A stretch of DNA of 64,000 bases from Umbilicaria muhlenbergii (lineage: Eukaryota; Ascomycota; Lecanoromycetes; Umbilicariales; Umbilicariaceae): the NCBI GenBank assembly GCA_000611775.1, contig KK106983.1, positions 5,585,818 to 5,649,817 of the forward strand, written 5' to 3'. Below the pieces are notes generated by a model. It was not told the DNA's origin and searched no databases. It saw only the letters and a list, made by a program, of their open reading frames with translations. A program made the translations under genes and the position numbers. Positions 53,275-64,000 of this stretch are shown here, piece by piece; within the stretch, counting starts at the first letter, position 1, and each line of letters opens with the position of its first letter.

Positions 53275-56200
53275 TCCGGAGCCTTGAGCTAGGTCCCTAG
53301 CCTGGCATTTGATGTGTTCTTGGCTTTGAACACGATATGGTTGCCATACTCAGCAAACCATCATACGAGACTACCGCCGTTTATCCTCCATTTAGGGGCT
53401 CCATCTTACCGTTACATACGTCAACATCTATCTAGCGCTTATGACCACCATCTCCTGGCGATGTCCGAATCTTCGGCTTCATCTACTGGGAGCATTGGAT
53501 CAGTCGCCGAGAGCTTCCATTTACCTGTTTCGCCTCTTACATGTATCAAAAGATCTGTAAATATCCCACGTCAGCGTCCGTCGTTTTAGCCTGCATTGCT
53601 AGCGTTCAGCGCATTTCCTTCCAATTGCATTCTTACAGCGTGTCTCTATTTACGGGTACATCAAAGCAACAGGGATGAAACTCGGAAAAGTATCGTGTGG
53701 CGGCTACTCGTGTCAAAATGGTTCTAGCCAGTCCCTTGACCAAATCTCCCTCCGTTGTGGGGAGGTCGAGGTCTTTCGGAAGGACATATGGAGGATCAAC
53801 CATCTACTACATTTTTGTTTAGTCGCCAGCTTACGGAGGATGGATATGATTCCGTGGAAGCAAAATCCGTCTTTACCTAATGTTGGCTTATTCGGTTGAA
53901 GAAGAAGATACCCTGCTTTTCCACCACCCCCCATACACATCCTATCTTCTGTACATCAGGAATGTGGTTCGGGTGGTCGGTTAGCTACACACTTTCATTC
54001 AAAACTCAGAAAGGAAATTCAAATCTACCGACGTGCTTGAAAAGGGGTGTATCGTGATGTTTTGTGAATCTGTAATCTCCGATGTTCCTCAGGGGGGGTG
54101 GCAAATTTGCATTCCGGTGAGGCTAAAATTGATTGAGCATTCCTCTGTCCTCCCTATCCTTTCCCTCTCAACCTGGAGAGAGTGAATATGACTGTCTCTT
54201 CTCCCTTCTCGCAGATCCCTCTAGGTAAATTGTGCTCCAATGTCATCCATTCTGTATGACATCGATGTCGGTGTCGTGATCCGGGCTGGAGTTCGCCAAG
54301 CAGCATATCACGATGCTACGACCCCTTTTCAAGGTGCCCACTTTCCCAGCCACGAGTCCATCAAGAGAGGAGGGATCGCAACTCGCAGAACTTACACTTT
54401 CATGTGAGGAATTGTACGGTGAATATTCACGATGGCCCCCCTTTCCGGCTCAGTCTAGCAGGCGATGAACGTGGTCTCTCATCTAAAGGGGAAGATGCAA
54501 CGCCGCATGAACTACTTGACTTACATCCTGCATGCTCGACTCATCTACAGAGGCACGCTCGACCTCCTTGGCCTATCCGTCGGAACCTGCTTGTGATCGA
54601 TCATACCGACTAGATCTCCACCCACTCATTCATTACTCTTGTCGTTACGACCCTTACCCAGCGTTTCCCCTACCTTCGCATTCAGTTATACGCCAAAACC
54701 TCCTAACTTGGTCCCAAAAGAAATCCCACACCCCTCTCCGACTCAATTCTCCTGATTGACGATGAGCACTGCCGCCTGGACAATATAACGACGGAGACCG
54801 AGGCACGGGTTTCGAAAATTTCCAATCGCTGCTAGAGAAGACTCGTGAACACGGGCACGAGGAAGCTGACGGCTTACCTTCTGTTCCGCAAAGACAGAGC
54901 GGGAGAAAGAGGGGAAAAACCATCAAGAAAGGGAGCCCGTCCGTGATGCTTCTTCCGTGCCCCGCCCGCTCGCTCCCTCTCCCACCCCCGGGGGTTGGGA
55001 GCCACCGCCTCGTCTCTACTCCTCCTCCTCCTCCCCCCGGGCAAGATTCCGCCCCCACCCCTTCTTCCCCAAACCTCCAACCCACCACCCACCACCAGCA
55101 TCCGCTCCGCCCCACCCCACCCCCCTCGGCGCTCTCTCCCCTCTCCTCCCCCTCTCCCTCTGCCGCGCCGCCCAACCGCCCGCCCGCGAGCACCACTTCG
55201 CCAGCTATCCCGCACCCCACCCCACCCCTCTCCNNNNNNNNNNNNNNNNNNNNNNNNNNNNNNNNNNNNNNNNNNNNNNNNNNNNNNNNNNNNNNNNNNN
55301 NNNNNNNNNNNNNNNNNNNNNNNNNNNNNNNNNNNNNNNNNNNNNNNNNNNNNNNNNNNNNNNNNNNNNNNNNNNNNNNNNNNNNNNNNNNNNNNNNNNN
55401 NNNNNNNNNNNNNNNNNNNNNNNNNNNNNNNNNNNNNNNNNNNNNNNNNNNNNNNNNNNNNNNNNNNNNNNNNNNNNNNNNNNNNNNNNNNNNNNNNNNN
55501 NNNNNNNNNNNNNNNNNNNNNNNNNNNNNNNNNNNNNNNNNNNNNNNNNNNNNNNNNNNNNNNNNNNNNNNNNNNNNNNNNNNNNNNNNNNNNNNNNNNN
55601 NNNNNNNNNNNNNNNNNNNNGTGGGGGGGGGTGGATGTGGATGTGGATGTGGATGTGGGTGCTGTAGCTGAGACCGGCGTGGTATGTATGTATGTATTTC
55701 CTGCTGCGAACGGGAGATGAGGGGATATATATATAGAACGGAGTCCGGGTTTGTAGTCTGCACCGGGGACGGGAAGGGTAAAGCGGAAGGGAAAGGTCGG
55801 TGGAGATGTGTGTAGTAGCAACTGCGGCGCTCCCGTCGTCGTCGTCGGCAGGGCCGATGATCGGGCACGAATGAGTTCGACAAGCGGCGGAGAAGGCTGC
55901 GGAAGCCGATGCAAGAAACCGGGAAGCCAAGGTAGTGGCCTGTGGCTGGCTGGCTGGCGAACCGGACTCATTTAGGGAAGAATTCGGAGGATAGCTGCAT
56001 GAAGCTCCCGAACGTTACTCTCTTTCGACGTCCGATCAAATCCCCGTGTGAGCAACAAACGGGGGAGTTTACCACCCCCAACAGAAGAAAACGGTGCATG
56101 TGTGAAGAGTGTATTAGGTAAGGGCGTCGGCCTAGCTAGGTATCATAAAACAAACCGCAAGCCAAAGCCCCCGTCCGTCCATCCTTCCAGAACCCCCATT

Positions 56201-56304
56201 GGCGATTGACCAACCAGGACCCTGGATCCCGTAATGACAGATCGCAAGAACCACCCGAGGACATCTACGGTCTAAGCAGATACATCCGCGCCGAAAGTGC
56301 TGGT
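53275..56304. other. Intergenic interval with a 387-base gap
   Basis: 3' flank of the cyclin, then C-rich low-complexity sequence around the gap. ORFs that span the N run are artefacts of unknown bases. Near 55630 are (TGGATG)n and (GTAT)n simple repeats. The end is the 3' flank of the carrier gene. Confidence 0.5.
55234..55620. other. Assembly gap (387 N)
   Basis: Flanked by CCCCACCCCACCCCTCTCC on the left and GTGGGGGGGGGTGG-like sequence on the right. Confidence 0.99.
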
Positions 56305-57466
56305 CTAGACGGTAGCCCTCTCGCCCTTCTCGGCTTTCCTCTGAAGGCCCATGACTGACCACGGGAAGTGGACGACGGGGAGGACGAAGAAGCTAGCGGA
56401 AAGAGGTGTGGATTAGCGCGTGCCACCAACACCACCAAAACAGGAAATTGCACTTGTAAAGTTGAAGCAACTCACCTGTTCGAATCGTCCAAAATACCAG
56501 CCAGAGCATTATACCAAGCTGCAAAAGCCGCCAGGATGCCGAAAACACCGCCGGCCTTGATGATGGGTGGGTTTGGCGCACCCTTGGCGTTGCGGTGGAG
56601 GTATCCGATACCGAGCAACAGGAAAGCCATGTCGAGCGTGAAGAACAGGAAGAAGAACGCGACGGTAGAACGGAGAGTGGCGAGGAGAAGGACAGTTGTG
56701 AAGATGAACCAACCCTAAAGATGCCCCCTCATCAGTAACAACTCCTCATGTAGCAACCGAAGCTCATCGGGATAATCTCACCATCAAGAAGAACCCAAAC
56801 GAGTTATAAAAAGCCGCCCCGCCCCCCTCCGCCTCAATCGAACTCACGATATTGAACCCCCCCGGTGTAAGCACGATCCCGAACGCGATCCAGAACCCCC
56901 CATATGACGACAGCGCCGTCGCACCGAAAGTGTTCCCAATCGCCATCTCCCTGTCGACCCCACCTCGTCAGCCATCTCATCCCATCACACCAAAACCTCA
57001 CCGTCACCGATCCGCCCAGCTGTCCAAAGAGAAGAAAAACCTACCACATGCCGGCCAACAACTGCACCAAGCCGCCATAGCCAAACGCCAAGGCCACAAC
57101 AATATTCGGCGCCGCCACCCCCCTCGTCCCCAAATTAATCAAACTCAGCACAAACGTCGTCAGCGCGAACGCACTCAGCCCCAGCGGCGCGGGGTTGGCG
57201 ATCTTGCGGTCCTTGACCGGCTTGTAGGCACCGGGTTGGAACTCGCCGCCGAAGGCGGGCAGTCGGCCTTCTTCCGTGTTGACGTGGGCGAGCGGGCCGT
57301 AGCCGAAGCGGGCGGCGCGTTGGGCGATGTCGCGCTCTTCGTGCGTCATTTGGCGGTCCATGCCGGAGCCGTTCTGCTGATGGCCGTTGATGCCGCCGTA
57401 TTCTTTGTTGCCGCCGCCGAGGCGCTCGTCGGCGACGATGGCGTTTTGTTGTTGGGCGGTGGACAT
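56305..57466 (-). CDS. GPR1/FUN34/YaaH family carrier (acetate/ammonium-export type)
   Basis: Four exons (57466-57045, 56950-56782, 56714-56476, 56392-56305) give 305 residues. A soluble N-terminus of about 85 residues precedes six hydrophobic helices. The family signature [19 protein letters not shown] (about 90-110) opens helix 1. [40 protein letters not shown] (across intron 1), [36 protein letters not shown] (across intron 2), [20 protein letters not shown] and [17 protein letters not shown] follow. Family members include Ady2/Ato proteins and Aspergillus AcpA, importing acetate or exporting ammonium across the plasma membrane. The tail ends [20 protein letters not shown]. Introns are 94, 67 and 83 nt. 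Confidence 0.95.
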
Positions 57467-60400
57467 GGTGAGGATGGGTGGGTAGGTGGGTGGTGGGACG
57501 GATGAGAGAGGATGGGGAGGTTGAGAGAGGATGAGGAGGTTGAGGTTGGTGGTGAGGTGAGATGAGATGAGATGAGTGTAGGTGTTTAGTTGTGCAGACG
57601 GGACGGTCAGAATGAGGGTGAGAGATTAATGGGGTAGGAGGAGACAACTGAAACGGCAACAGGAGTGATGAGAAAGGGAGCTGGGGCCCCGGCACGAGTT
57701 TATATGTTTATGATTGGGCCAGCCTGTGGGGGGTGCATCCGCGCCGTGCATTCACTGCGGTCTCATTGGGCTCGGCCTCGGGGAACTGGAGTACAGTCGT
57801 AGCGTGAATGGAGGGATAGCGCGAAGAGTGAAGGCTAGTGTGGTAGCAATGGCATGGGCTTAAAAGTGACTTTATTCCCGCCCTCTCGTGCCACGTCCGG
57901 TTTGAGTGACGCCTGCAGGGGCCAACCCACTCCCGCTCCTTCTCCACCACTCCGGCCACTTGCTACCCTCTCCAGCGCTGGTCGAGGAGCAAGTTTGATG
58001 TCACGTTGAACTTTGGATCCATCGGATCCGTTGAATCCTAAATGAAAGGTTGGGTCTAGCTTCACAAATCGTGACATCGGAGTCGAGAGAGAGAAAGAAG
58101 GATCATTCAATGACGACAGAGCAGGGCCGACGTAGCTCATGTTTGGCCAGCGTGACCCATGTCGACGAGCCTTGCGCCGCAATCTAACATTTGACTTTCG
58201 AGTTTCAGCTCTTTAGGCTGATGAGGAGTTGTCACGCCAGCCAAGGAGAGATGTCCATTCTGATTGGAGTTGATGGAGGGATCATTGGTGTTGTCCGGGG
58301 TAAAGGGACTGACTGGCACTGGCGGAGAATGGTGGCGGCTTACCTTCCCTCATTCGGGCTCTCCCATGGGACACGCCACTTGGCAGCAGCGGTTATGCTA
58401 GCAAGGTCTTCCGCAAGTCCGCCTTCATCTACTTGTACCTTAGCACCGATCATGGAGGCCCCGGACACTATTTGGTCATAGACTCATAAACTGTCGAATA
58501 AGGTCATGAAGATTGCATTGATTTAAATGGAATCGATCCAGGTCGGCTTGTCCCGGCCAGTCAGTCGCTTTGGCTTCAGCGTCCCTCGCAGCAGAGTTCC
58601 AGACCGGCGGAAGCGTGGCCGGGGGAGCGCTTGCAGTGTTTTGAGTGGAGGAGGATTTGTCACCTGCAAAGCTGAGCACGGACGTTATGCAGTTTTCATC
58701 TCGTCATCGTCGACGATTCGCAGAAAAGGCTCCTCGGGCCAATTGGCGGGTGACTTTCGAGGGTCGGGCTCGGCAAAACAGGTCAAGACTTGCCGCAACG
58801 CCTGCCGAGTTCCCCAATAACGCACCCATGTCTCGGTAGAAAGGGTGCCAGAAAGCGTGGCAGCTCGACATTATTGAGATATCCAGGCTCTTGCGGTGCG
58901 AAGGATCAATCATTCGTTCGATCCCCTGGTGTTGTGTTCCTTCTCGAGTTCTAGACTCTTCATGCGAGTCCAAGGGTCCTAGGGCTGCGGGGGATGGAGT
59001 TCAATCTCCTGTGGAACCGTGACGGCCAATGCTAAAGCATAAGGTAATTGTGTGGGTTCCGAGCATCAAGGCATGATACCATTGGATAGAAGTCGCCCAA
59101 TAGACGACGACAACAAGGTACTCGGAGTATGCTCGCCGTGGTGACACCGACGCAATATTGGAACAAAACGGAGGCTGTCCACCGAAGCATTGCGGTGCTC
59201 GCCCTCTTAAGTACAGCAACGTGCCAAGCACGGAACTTGTATTGTTGCGCGATTTCCAATCCTTCCAACATGCATGCCATCCTTCAGCATTCACAGGCAC
59301 AAAGATCTTTGATCGTCTGTTCTTATGACCGGCGAGTCGGAAGTACCTTTGAATCGCCAGACTTCCTCCACCGAGGACCCTCGTTCCGCGCAAAGAATCA
59401 AGATCTGGCTGGTCTCGGCCAAGCTTTTGGCTGAAAAACATCGAACTGAACCTACACAGGACTGACTTGGCGAACCGCCATCATCTTCCACTGGCCGTTA
59501 TTCAGTGCCGTGCCCCAGGCCGACGTCAACAATTGCCACCGGCACGCGACAGCTGGCGCCGAGCCGTTGCAGGGCGGTATAGACGAGGATGTCCGGCAGG
59601 TCTGCACAGCAGCAGTACGGTAGACCCTTCATCCGTGGGCCGCCACTCGCGAGGACCGCGTTTCCAATGTCCAATGGCTTTTCGGAATGGTGACACTCCA
59701 TCACCAGGACAACATCCAAGCTCCCCGCGGGTAGCGGATGATCATTTGATGAACTTTTGCCCGGCTCGCCTGCGAACTGGCATGCTTCGAGCGGACCCAG
59801 AGGAGGTGCAAGCGAAATAGGGCTGCGCCCTGCAAGTCCAGGGCCGTTTCTCGAGTTGCCCAACTGCGACGGCTTTCTCAAGCAGATATCTCACGAGTCT
59901 TACCTCTGGTAGAAAGTTGACGCCCTTGCCTGTGGGTGTAAGGTAGGGCTGTGCAATTTTCTTCAGCCCGTCGGGCCTCTGTCAGACTGCCTTATTTCTT
60001 CGCTTGTCTGTGTCAGCTATCTCAAAGGGATTCCAAGAGTGAATGGGTTGCAAGTAATGCGCTTGTGAACATCGTCCAGGACGCCTTTGCCTGTGCTCGT
60101 ACGGAAGGGCTGTGCAATCTCACTCGGCACGTTGCGGCCCTGTCTCGCTGCCTCGTTTCTTCTCTTATCTGTGACGACTGCTTCAATGATACACCAAAGA
60201 CAAGGGGGTGCCAGTCTTCCGCTTGTGAACATTGTCTCGGCTCTTGTGGTGAGCTATGTGTATAGGGCTGTGCCGCGCTAGTAAGCCTGCTGCCTGACAG
60301 CCTTCGCAAGGCTGCTCGCCACCTACGAGTGGAGACTTCTCACTATCCCATTGTGGCTCGGCTCAGAGCTTGCGAATCCACGTCACCAGCATAGCTTTCT

Positions 60401-61195
60401 TCGCTTCTACTGCTAAGTTTCGATATTCTTTGGGCACGGCTGTGGCCCGGTGCATGATAGCTTGGGTTTTATTGGGCATGTTCTTGGGTGGCGATCCTGA
60501 ACAAGGGTGGAAGTATTTTCTAATGCCTCGCAATGCTGTCTATGGATTTGATCTAGCCTGCGTCAAATGACAAACACCAAGCATGCTTTCTATTCCCTGT
60601 AGAGTCTTTCTAAGGTAGCAGAACCCATGCTACGCCGTACAATCTAGAGAAGAGATGCCAATGAAGGTAGCAACAGCAAGTAGAAAACAAAGAAGAACAG
60701 CAAGCACACCGGTCCCCAAAGAACCCTTCCAATTTGCCAGTATCAAACCCTTCAAACAGTACACTCCGTGTTAGATGATGAGTGCCCCAGCGACAAGCAG
60801 TAGAAGATGAGATAATGCACACTGATCCGCAAGGAGTCCTTCCCTCCTGCCGTTGCCAACAATGTAGTAATACAACGGGGGAAGCGAAACAGAAAGCACC
60901 GAGTAGCCAACTGTAATCCCGACCATGTGTATCCAGTTTCTCGCCGACCACCATCTATGATGCCAATTCCAATGCCAAGGCCAACGCCAGCTTAGTAAAA
61001 TCCCAGACCAAACACATCATATCCAAGACCCGAACCGAAATTCCTATCTAAGAAAAGTCCGCGACCTCTACATCGCAAACAAGAATGTCTCCAATAGTCA
61101 CACCAGCATATAAAAATACAGTCAAGTGAACAGTCTGATATGATAATACATCAACCGAAAGCAAGTCCCAGCCAGGAGCGTCGAGACGAGAGCAC
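57467..61195. other. 3.7-kb gene-poor interval
   Basis: The part next to 57467 is the carrier promoter, with a GATGA run near 57555 on this strand. Beyond that only short ORFs and the 160-bp repeat were seen. Confidence 0.5.
59921..60285. repeat. 160-bp tandem repeat, about 2.3 copies, diverged
   Basis: Anchors recur exactly 160 bp apart: ACGCCYTTGCCTGTG at 59921 and 60081; GCTTGTGAACATYGTC at 60061 and 60221; AGGGCTGTGC at about 59946, 60106 and 60265. The rest of each unit is alignable but diverged. Confidence 0.75.
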
Positions 61196-61544
61196 CTATC
61201 GGCGCTTTTTGGCATCCATGTCGGCAGTCCTCTTCAACGGGTCTTGGTAATCGGACGGGTAGTCGATGACGACTGGCTTCGGGGTTGACCTCTTTGACTT
61301 CTTGGATGATGCTGGTGCTGGGTCGGGGTATTGGTTTGAAGCTGGAAGAGGAAAGGTGTTAGTGTATGGGATGGGAGGAGAGAATAGGGATGAAAGGGCG
61401 GATGGGATGAAAGGACGGATGGGATTGAAGAAAAGATGGGATGGAAGGAGACTAACCTTGAAGACGCTTCTCTTCTCTGCTGTAACGATCCTCTTCTCTG
61501 CTGGAACGAGTACCCTCGGAGGCGGAATAGGAATAGTAAGGCAT
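61196..61544 (-). CDS. Small basic/acidic protein of 77 residues, hypothetical
   Basis: Two exons (61544-61457, 61341-61196) with a 115-nt intron. It starts MPYYSYSASEGTRSSREED and RYSREEKRLQ; the splice continues ASNQYPDPAPASSKKSKRS, then TPKPVVIDYPSDYQDPLKR and a basic end (MDAKKRR). It is hydrophilic throughout, probably disordered, with a nuclear-type basic cluster. Small proteins of this make-up recur in filamentous fungi, but I do not recognise a function. A longer unspliced reading of 171 codons runs through the intron and is less likely: the intron has donor GTTAGT, CTAAC and acceptor CTTCCAG. Confidence 0.65.
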
Positions 61545-64000
61545 GATGGGCGTGAGTGTGAGACGAAGAGAGAGGAGTGCGAGTAGCTGGATGGGGGATG
61601 GAAGGTGACGAGTCGTGTGCAGCTTGAGATGATGGCTCCCTCTGTAAGAGGTACCACGATGATATAGATACTAAGTAAAGTCTTATGCTTGTTCAAGTAA
61701 GAGGATGACACTGAATATAAGCGTACTGTATGTAATGGCGATCAAGAAAGCAAAAATTTCGAGCCAGAACACGCAACTTATAAGAATCTAACGGGCACAA
61801 CGGGTGGCCTTACACTTAGCACAAGTGAGCCAGCAAGGGGAGAGACAAGCCATGGCGCGATTAATCGCCGTGACCACACGCAGGTACAGGTAAGCCCCGC
61901 TTTCGTCTGACACCGCAAGCATTACCAAGCACCACATCCCCCCCCATACGACAGTACAATACTCACTCCCCGCCGTCTCAGGCCTCCAGCCAAGCCCCAG
62001 TCCAGCCCCTGCCCCGTAAGCACTCGCCCCGAACCTAGTCCAATTCATTAGGCAACGACGACGCCCTCAGTGAACCAAAACCATCTCAATCGCACAACCA
62101 GCCCCACTAATCGTCAGCAGCGCTCACAGACAGTGAGTGACTCACATTCACACGGCCACGCCCGTCCGGACGCCGCGCCCAGGTCGTCAAGGTGAAACAT
62201 GTTCGAATCCTTCCGCCGACGCGGTGGAGAAGGGTCGACGAGCTGGCTACGGAAAGGGTGCGAGACGGGGAGAGGTTAAATTCTGGAATGCCAATGTCAG
62301 GCAGAATGGCGACAATGCCGTTCTGCTGGCGTGGTGAGTGCGCTATCTGCAGAATGAGTGGTTCTCGTCCAGGGCGGTGAATCCATTGGGTTTGGTCCTG
62401 GGCGGTGAACCGACTCTCGGGGCACAGGGCACACAGCCACGGCTGGACATACCACCACAGCCTCGACGACCATTGGCGTGAGGTCTGCCTCGCGCGACGG
62501 ATTCCATCCTCACCACAGCTGCGTACATGTAATCAGACAATAATAAGCCTGGTCCAGAACAACGCACGATGCGGTGCGATCGAAACATGCTACCCTAGCC
62601 GCCGAAGCTTTCCAGAAGGCTTTGCCCTCGTCTCCCCAGCTGCGGGCGCAGTAGCGGAGCTGAGAAGATTACGACGCGAACTGCCTCGGGCACGACTGCG
62701 AACCTGACAAGCTTCGCCTTGTTGCATCGATTGAGGCTAAGCCCGGCGCTGAACCGTCTGACGCGCGGAAAGCCTTGCGAACCGCAGGCTTGCAGTCTCG
62801 AAACACATTGAACGATGATGACGACTTTGTCAAGGGCCGCGGTTTCATGATTGGAAAAAATTGATTATGAGTCGAAACTCCTAGAACGCAATGCGTGCTG
62901 CTTGTGCCGTATCTGCCACGACGACATCCTACCTCTTGGCCCTGTGATACCAAAATAGCCATTCATTCTAGGCAGACAAGGCACCGCTAACCCCTTCCCA
63001 AAGCACCGAGTCTCGTAGAACAAAGAAACCAGCAACCCTGCGCTGCACCGATACGAAGTAACCGGCAGCCCCAAACGCCAATGCCCGCCCCTCGAACGCC
63101 CCTAGAACAGGCCAAGACGACATACCGCCGACGAAAGGTCCATACCGCCCACTGCAAACAAACACCGCACTAGAACACGCCAAGAACACCCACATCCGTG
63201 CCCGACGCGCCCATCTCACCCCCTGGAAAATGCCGCACGCGTCCCTCTCACAATGAGGCGGACACAAGACAAGAGAACAAGACCAATACCAACTCGGGAA
63301 AGACGTGACTCGGGAAATAGGACAAATGACAAACAAACACAATACCAGCCTCCATACCGACACACTCCTGAAAATGCCGCACGCAGAGATAGACTAGAGA
63401 CAGACAAGGGGCGAGAGAGACACACAGAGAACGGACAGGGAAGAAGAGCGTCTGTACATCGGTGCAATCACAGTCTTCCTGACCCAACAGAAAGGAAAGG
63501 AAACGCCCCACTCACCTACCCCCTCCGCCCCCTTGGCCCTCATGGCCGCCACCACAGACACACACAACCAACAGACCCAAGCAACGAAAGACTCGGGAAA
63601 GAAAAGCAACGCAACGTAAACACAACACCCCCCCACCCACTAAGATCCCCAGATCCAGCGGCGTGGACTGTACCCCTTCCACCCGCCCACCAGGCGCTCA
63701 TTAGCCCCTGCGGCATGGTGACTCTGCCCCTTCCGCCGCACCTGCCATGGAACCTTTCCTCCAGCGGCGGTGACTGTAACCCTTCCACCAGCCTACCAGA
63801 AGCCCATTAGCCCCTGCGGCTCGAATGTGACCCCTTCCACCGCGCCCGTCATGCAACTTTTCGTCCAGTGACTAGGATTGTCTACCGTCGGCTGTAACAT
63901 AGACGTTACTTTTTCCATGGTCAAGATCTCCTCGACCGGTATTTCTCCCCGTGCTTTCTTCCCCCCTTCCGGCTCGGCTCTTGCTTCCGAACAGCCTCCG
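61545..64000. other. Non-coding right end of the window
   Basis: No gene recognised. There are short direct repeats (GAAAATGCCGCACGC at about 63225 and 63372) and the tandem repeat at 63655. Long open frames near 63250-63810 are low in complexity and lack family resemblance. Confidence 0.5.
63655..63864. repeat. 106-bp tandem duplication
   Basis: Two adjacent copies starting CCAGCGGCG (63655, 63761), sharing CATTAGCCCCTGCGGC and GACTGTAACCCTTCCACC-like blocks; a third copy may begin at 63865 (CCAGTGAC). Confidence 0.8.

Noticed and set aside
54874-55971. Long ORFs on both strands across the 387-base gap
   Set aside because: They are open only because N codons contain no stops. The real parts are low-complexity Pro/Ser or Gly/Arg sequence.
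58900-58940. tRNA-like B-box GTTCGATCCC
   Set aside because: The flanking bases do not pair as a T-arm and no A-box or acceptor stem is found upstream.
63253-63810. Plus-strand ORF of 185 codons near the right end
   Set aside because: It is rich in Arg, Thr and Asp from repetitive sequence, overlaps the 106-bp repeat, and matches no family.

Overview
The window is a stretch of chromosome from a filamentous ascomycete (Pezizomycotina, perhaps Dothideomycetes). Genes lie on both strands and are broken by short introns, mostly 45-95 nt, with GT...AG ends and CTAAC/CTGAC-like branch sites. Several products are typical of fungi (squalene synthase with a C-terminal anchor, Swc3, a Cln-type cyclin, a GPR1/FUN34/YaaH carrier, F-box-like proteins). 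Most gene models below are spliced by hand; each quoted junction keeps the reading frame and restores recognisable family sequence. I saw no rRNA, tRNA or CRISPR array.

Layout. 0.4-2.3 kb: a broken GMC oxidoreductase. 3.7-10.2 kb: a molybdenum-cofactor island holding a MoeA-like molybdenum insertase, a large DMSO-reductase-family (bis-MGD type) oxidoreductase and a MobA-like guanylyltransferase. 10.4-22.8 kb: dense housekeeping genes: Swc3, a four-helix membrane protein with a long polar tail, a small Cys-rich protein, Memo, a C2H2 zinc-finger protein, a DnaJ-X co-chaperone and squalene synthase. 22.8-31.5 kb: gene-poor, with minisatellites, an F-box-like gene crossing an assembly gap and a small one-pass membrane protein. 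31.5-45.9 kb: a PIN-domain protein, mitochondrial-type sulfurtransferase, APC11, a conserved fungal protein, PNGase, Utp4 and an F-box protein. 46.2-46.8 kb: a miniature Copia-type LTR element with intact ends. 46.8-64 kb: mostly non-coding, with a G1 cyclin, an acetate-type carrier and a 77-residue protein, plus tandem repeats and a 387-base gap.

The most interesting region is the molybdenum island. Known eukaryotic molybdoenzymes use plain Mo-molybdopterin, belong to the sulfite oxidase and xanthine oxidase families, and need no MobA. Here a bis-MGD-type enzyme sits between a molybdenum-insertion gene and the nucleotide-attachment gene, which together could supply the cofactor the enzyme would need. 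The enzyme gene has six introns, so it has lived in a fungal nucleus. It also has an oversized intron with a strong interleaved inverted-repeat structure, a 5-nt micro-exon next to a GC-AG intron, a Gly where a fourth iron-sulfur Cys is expected, and one apparent frameshift that raises the question of decay.
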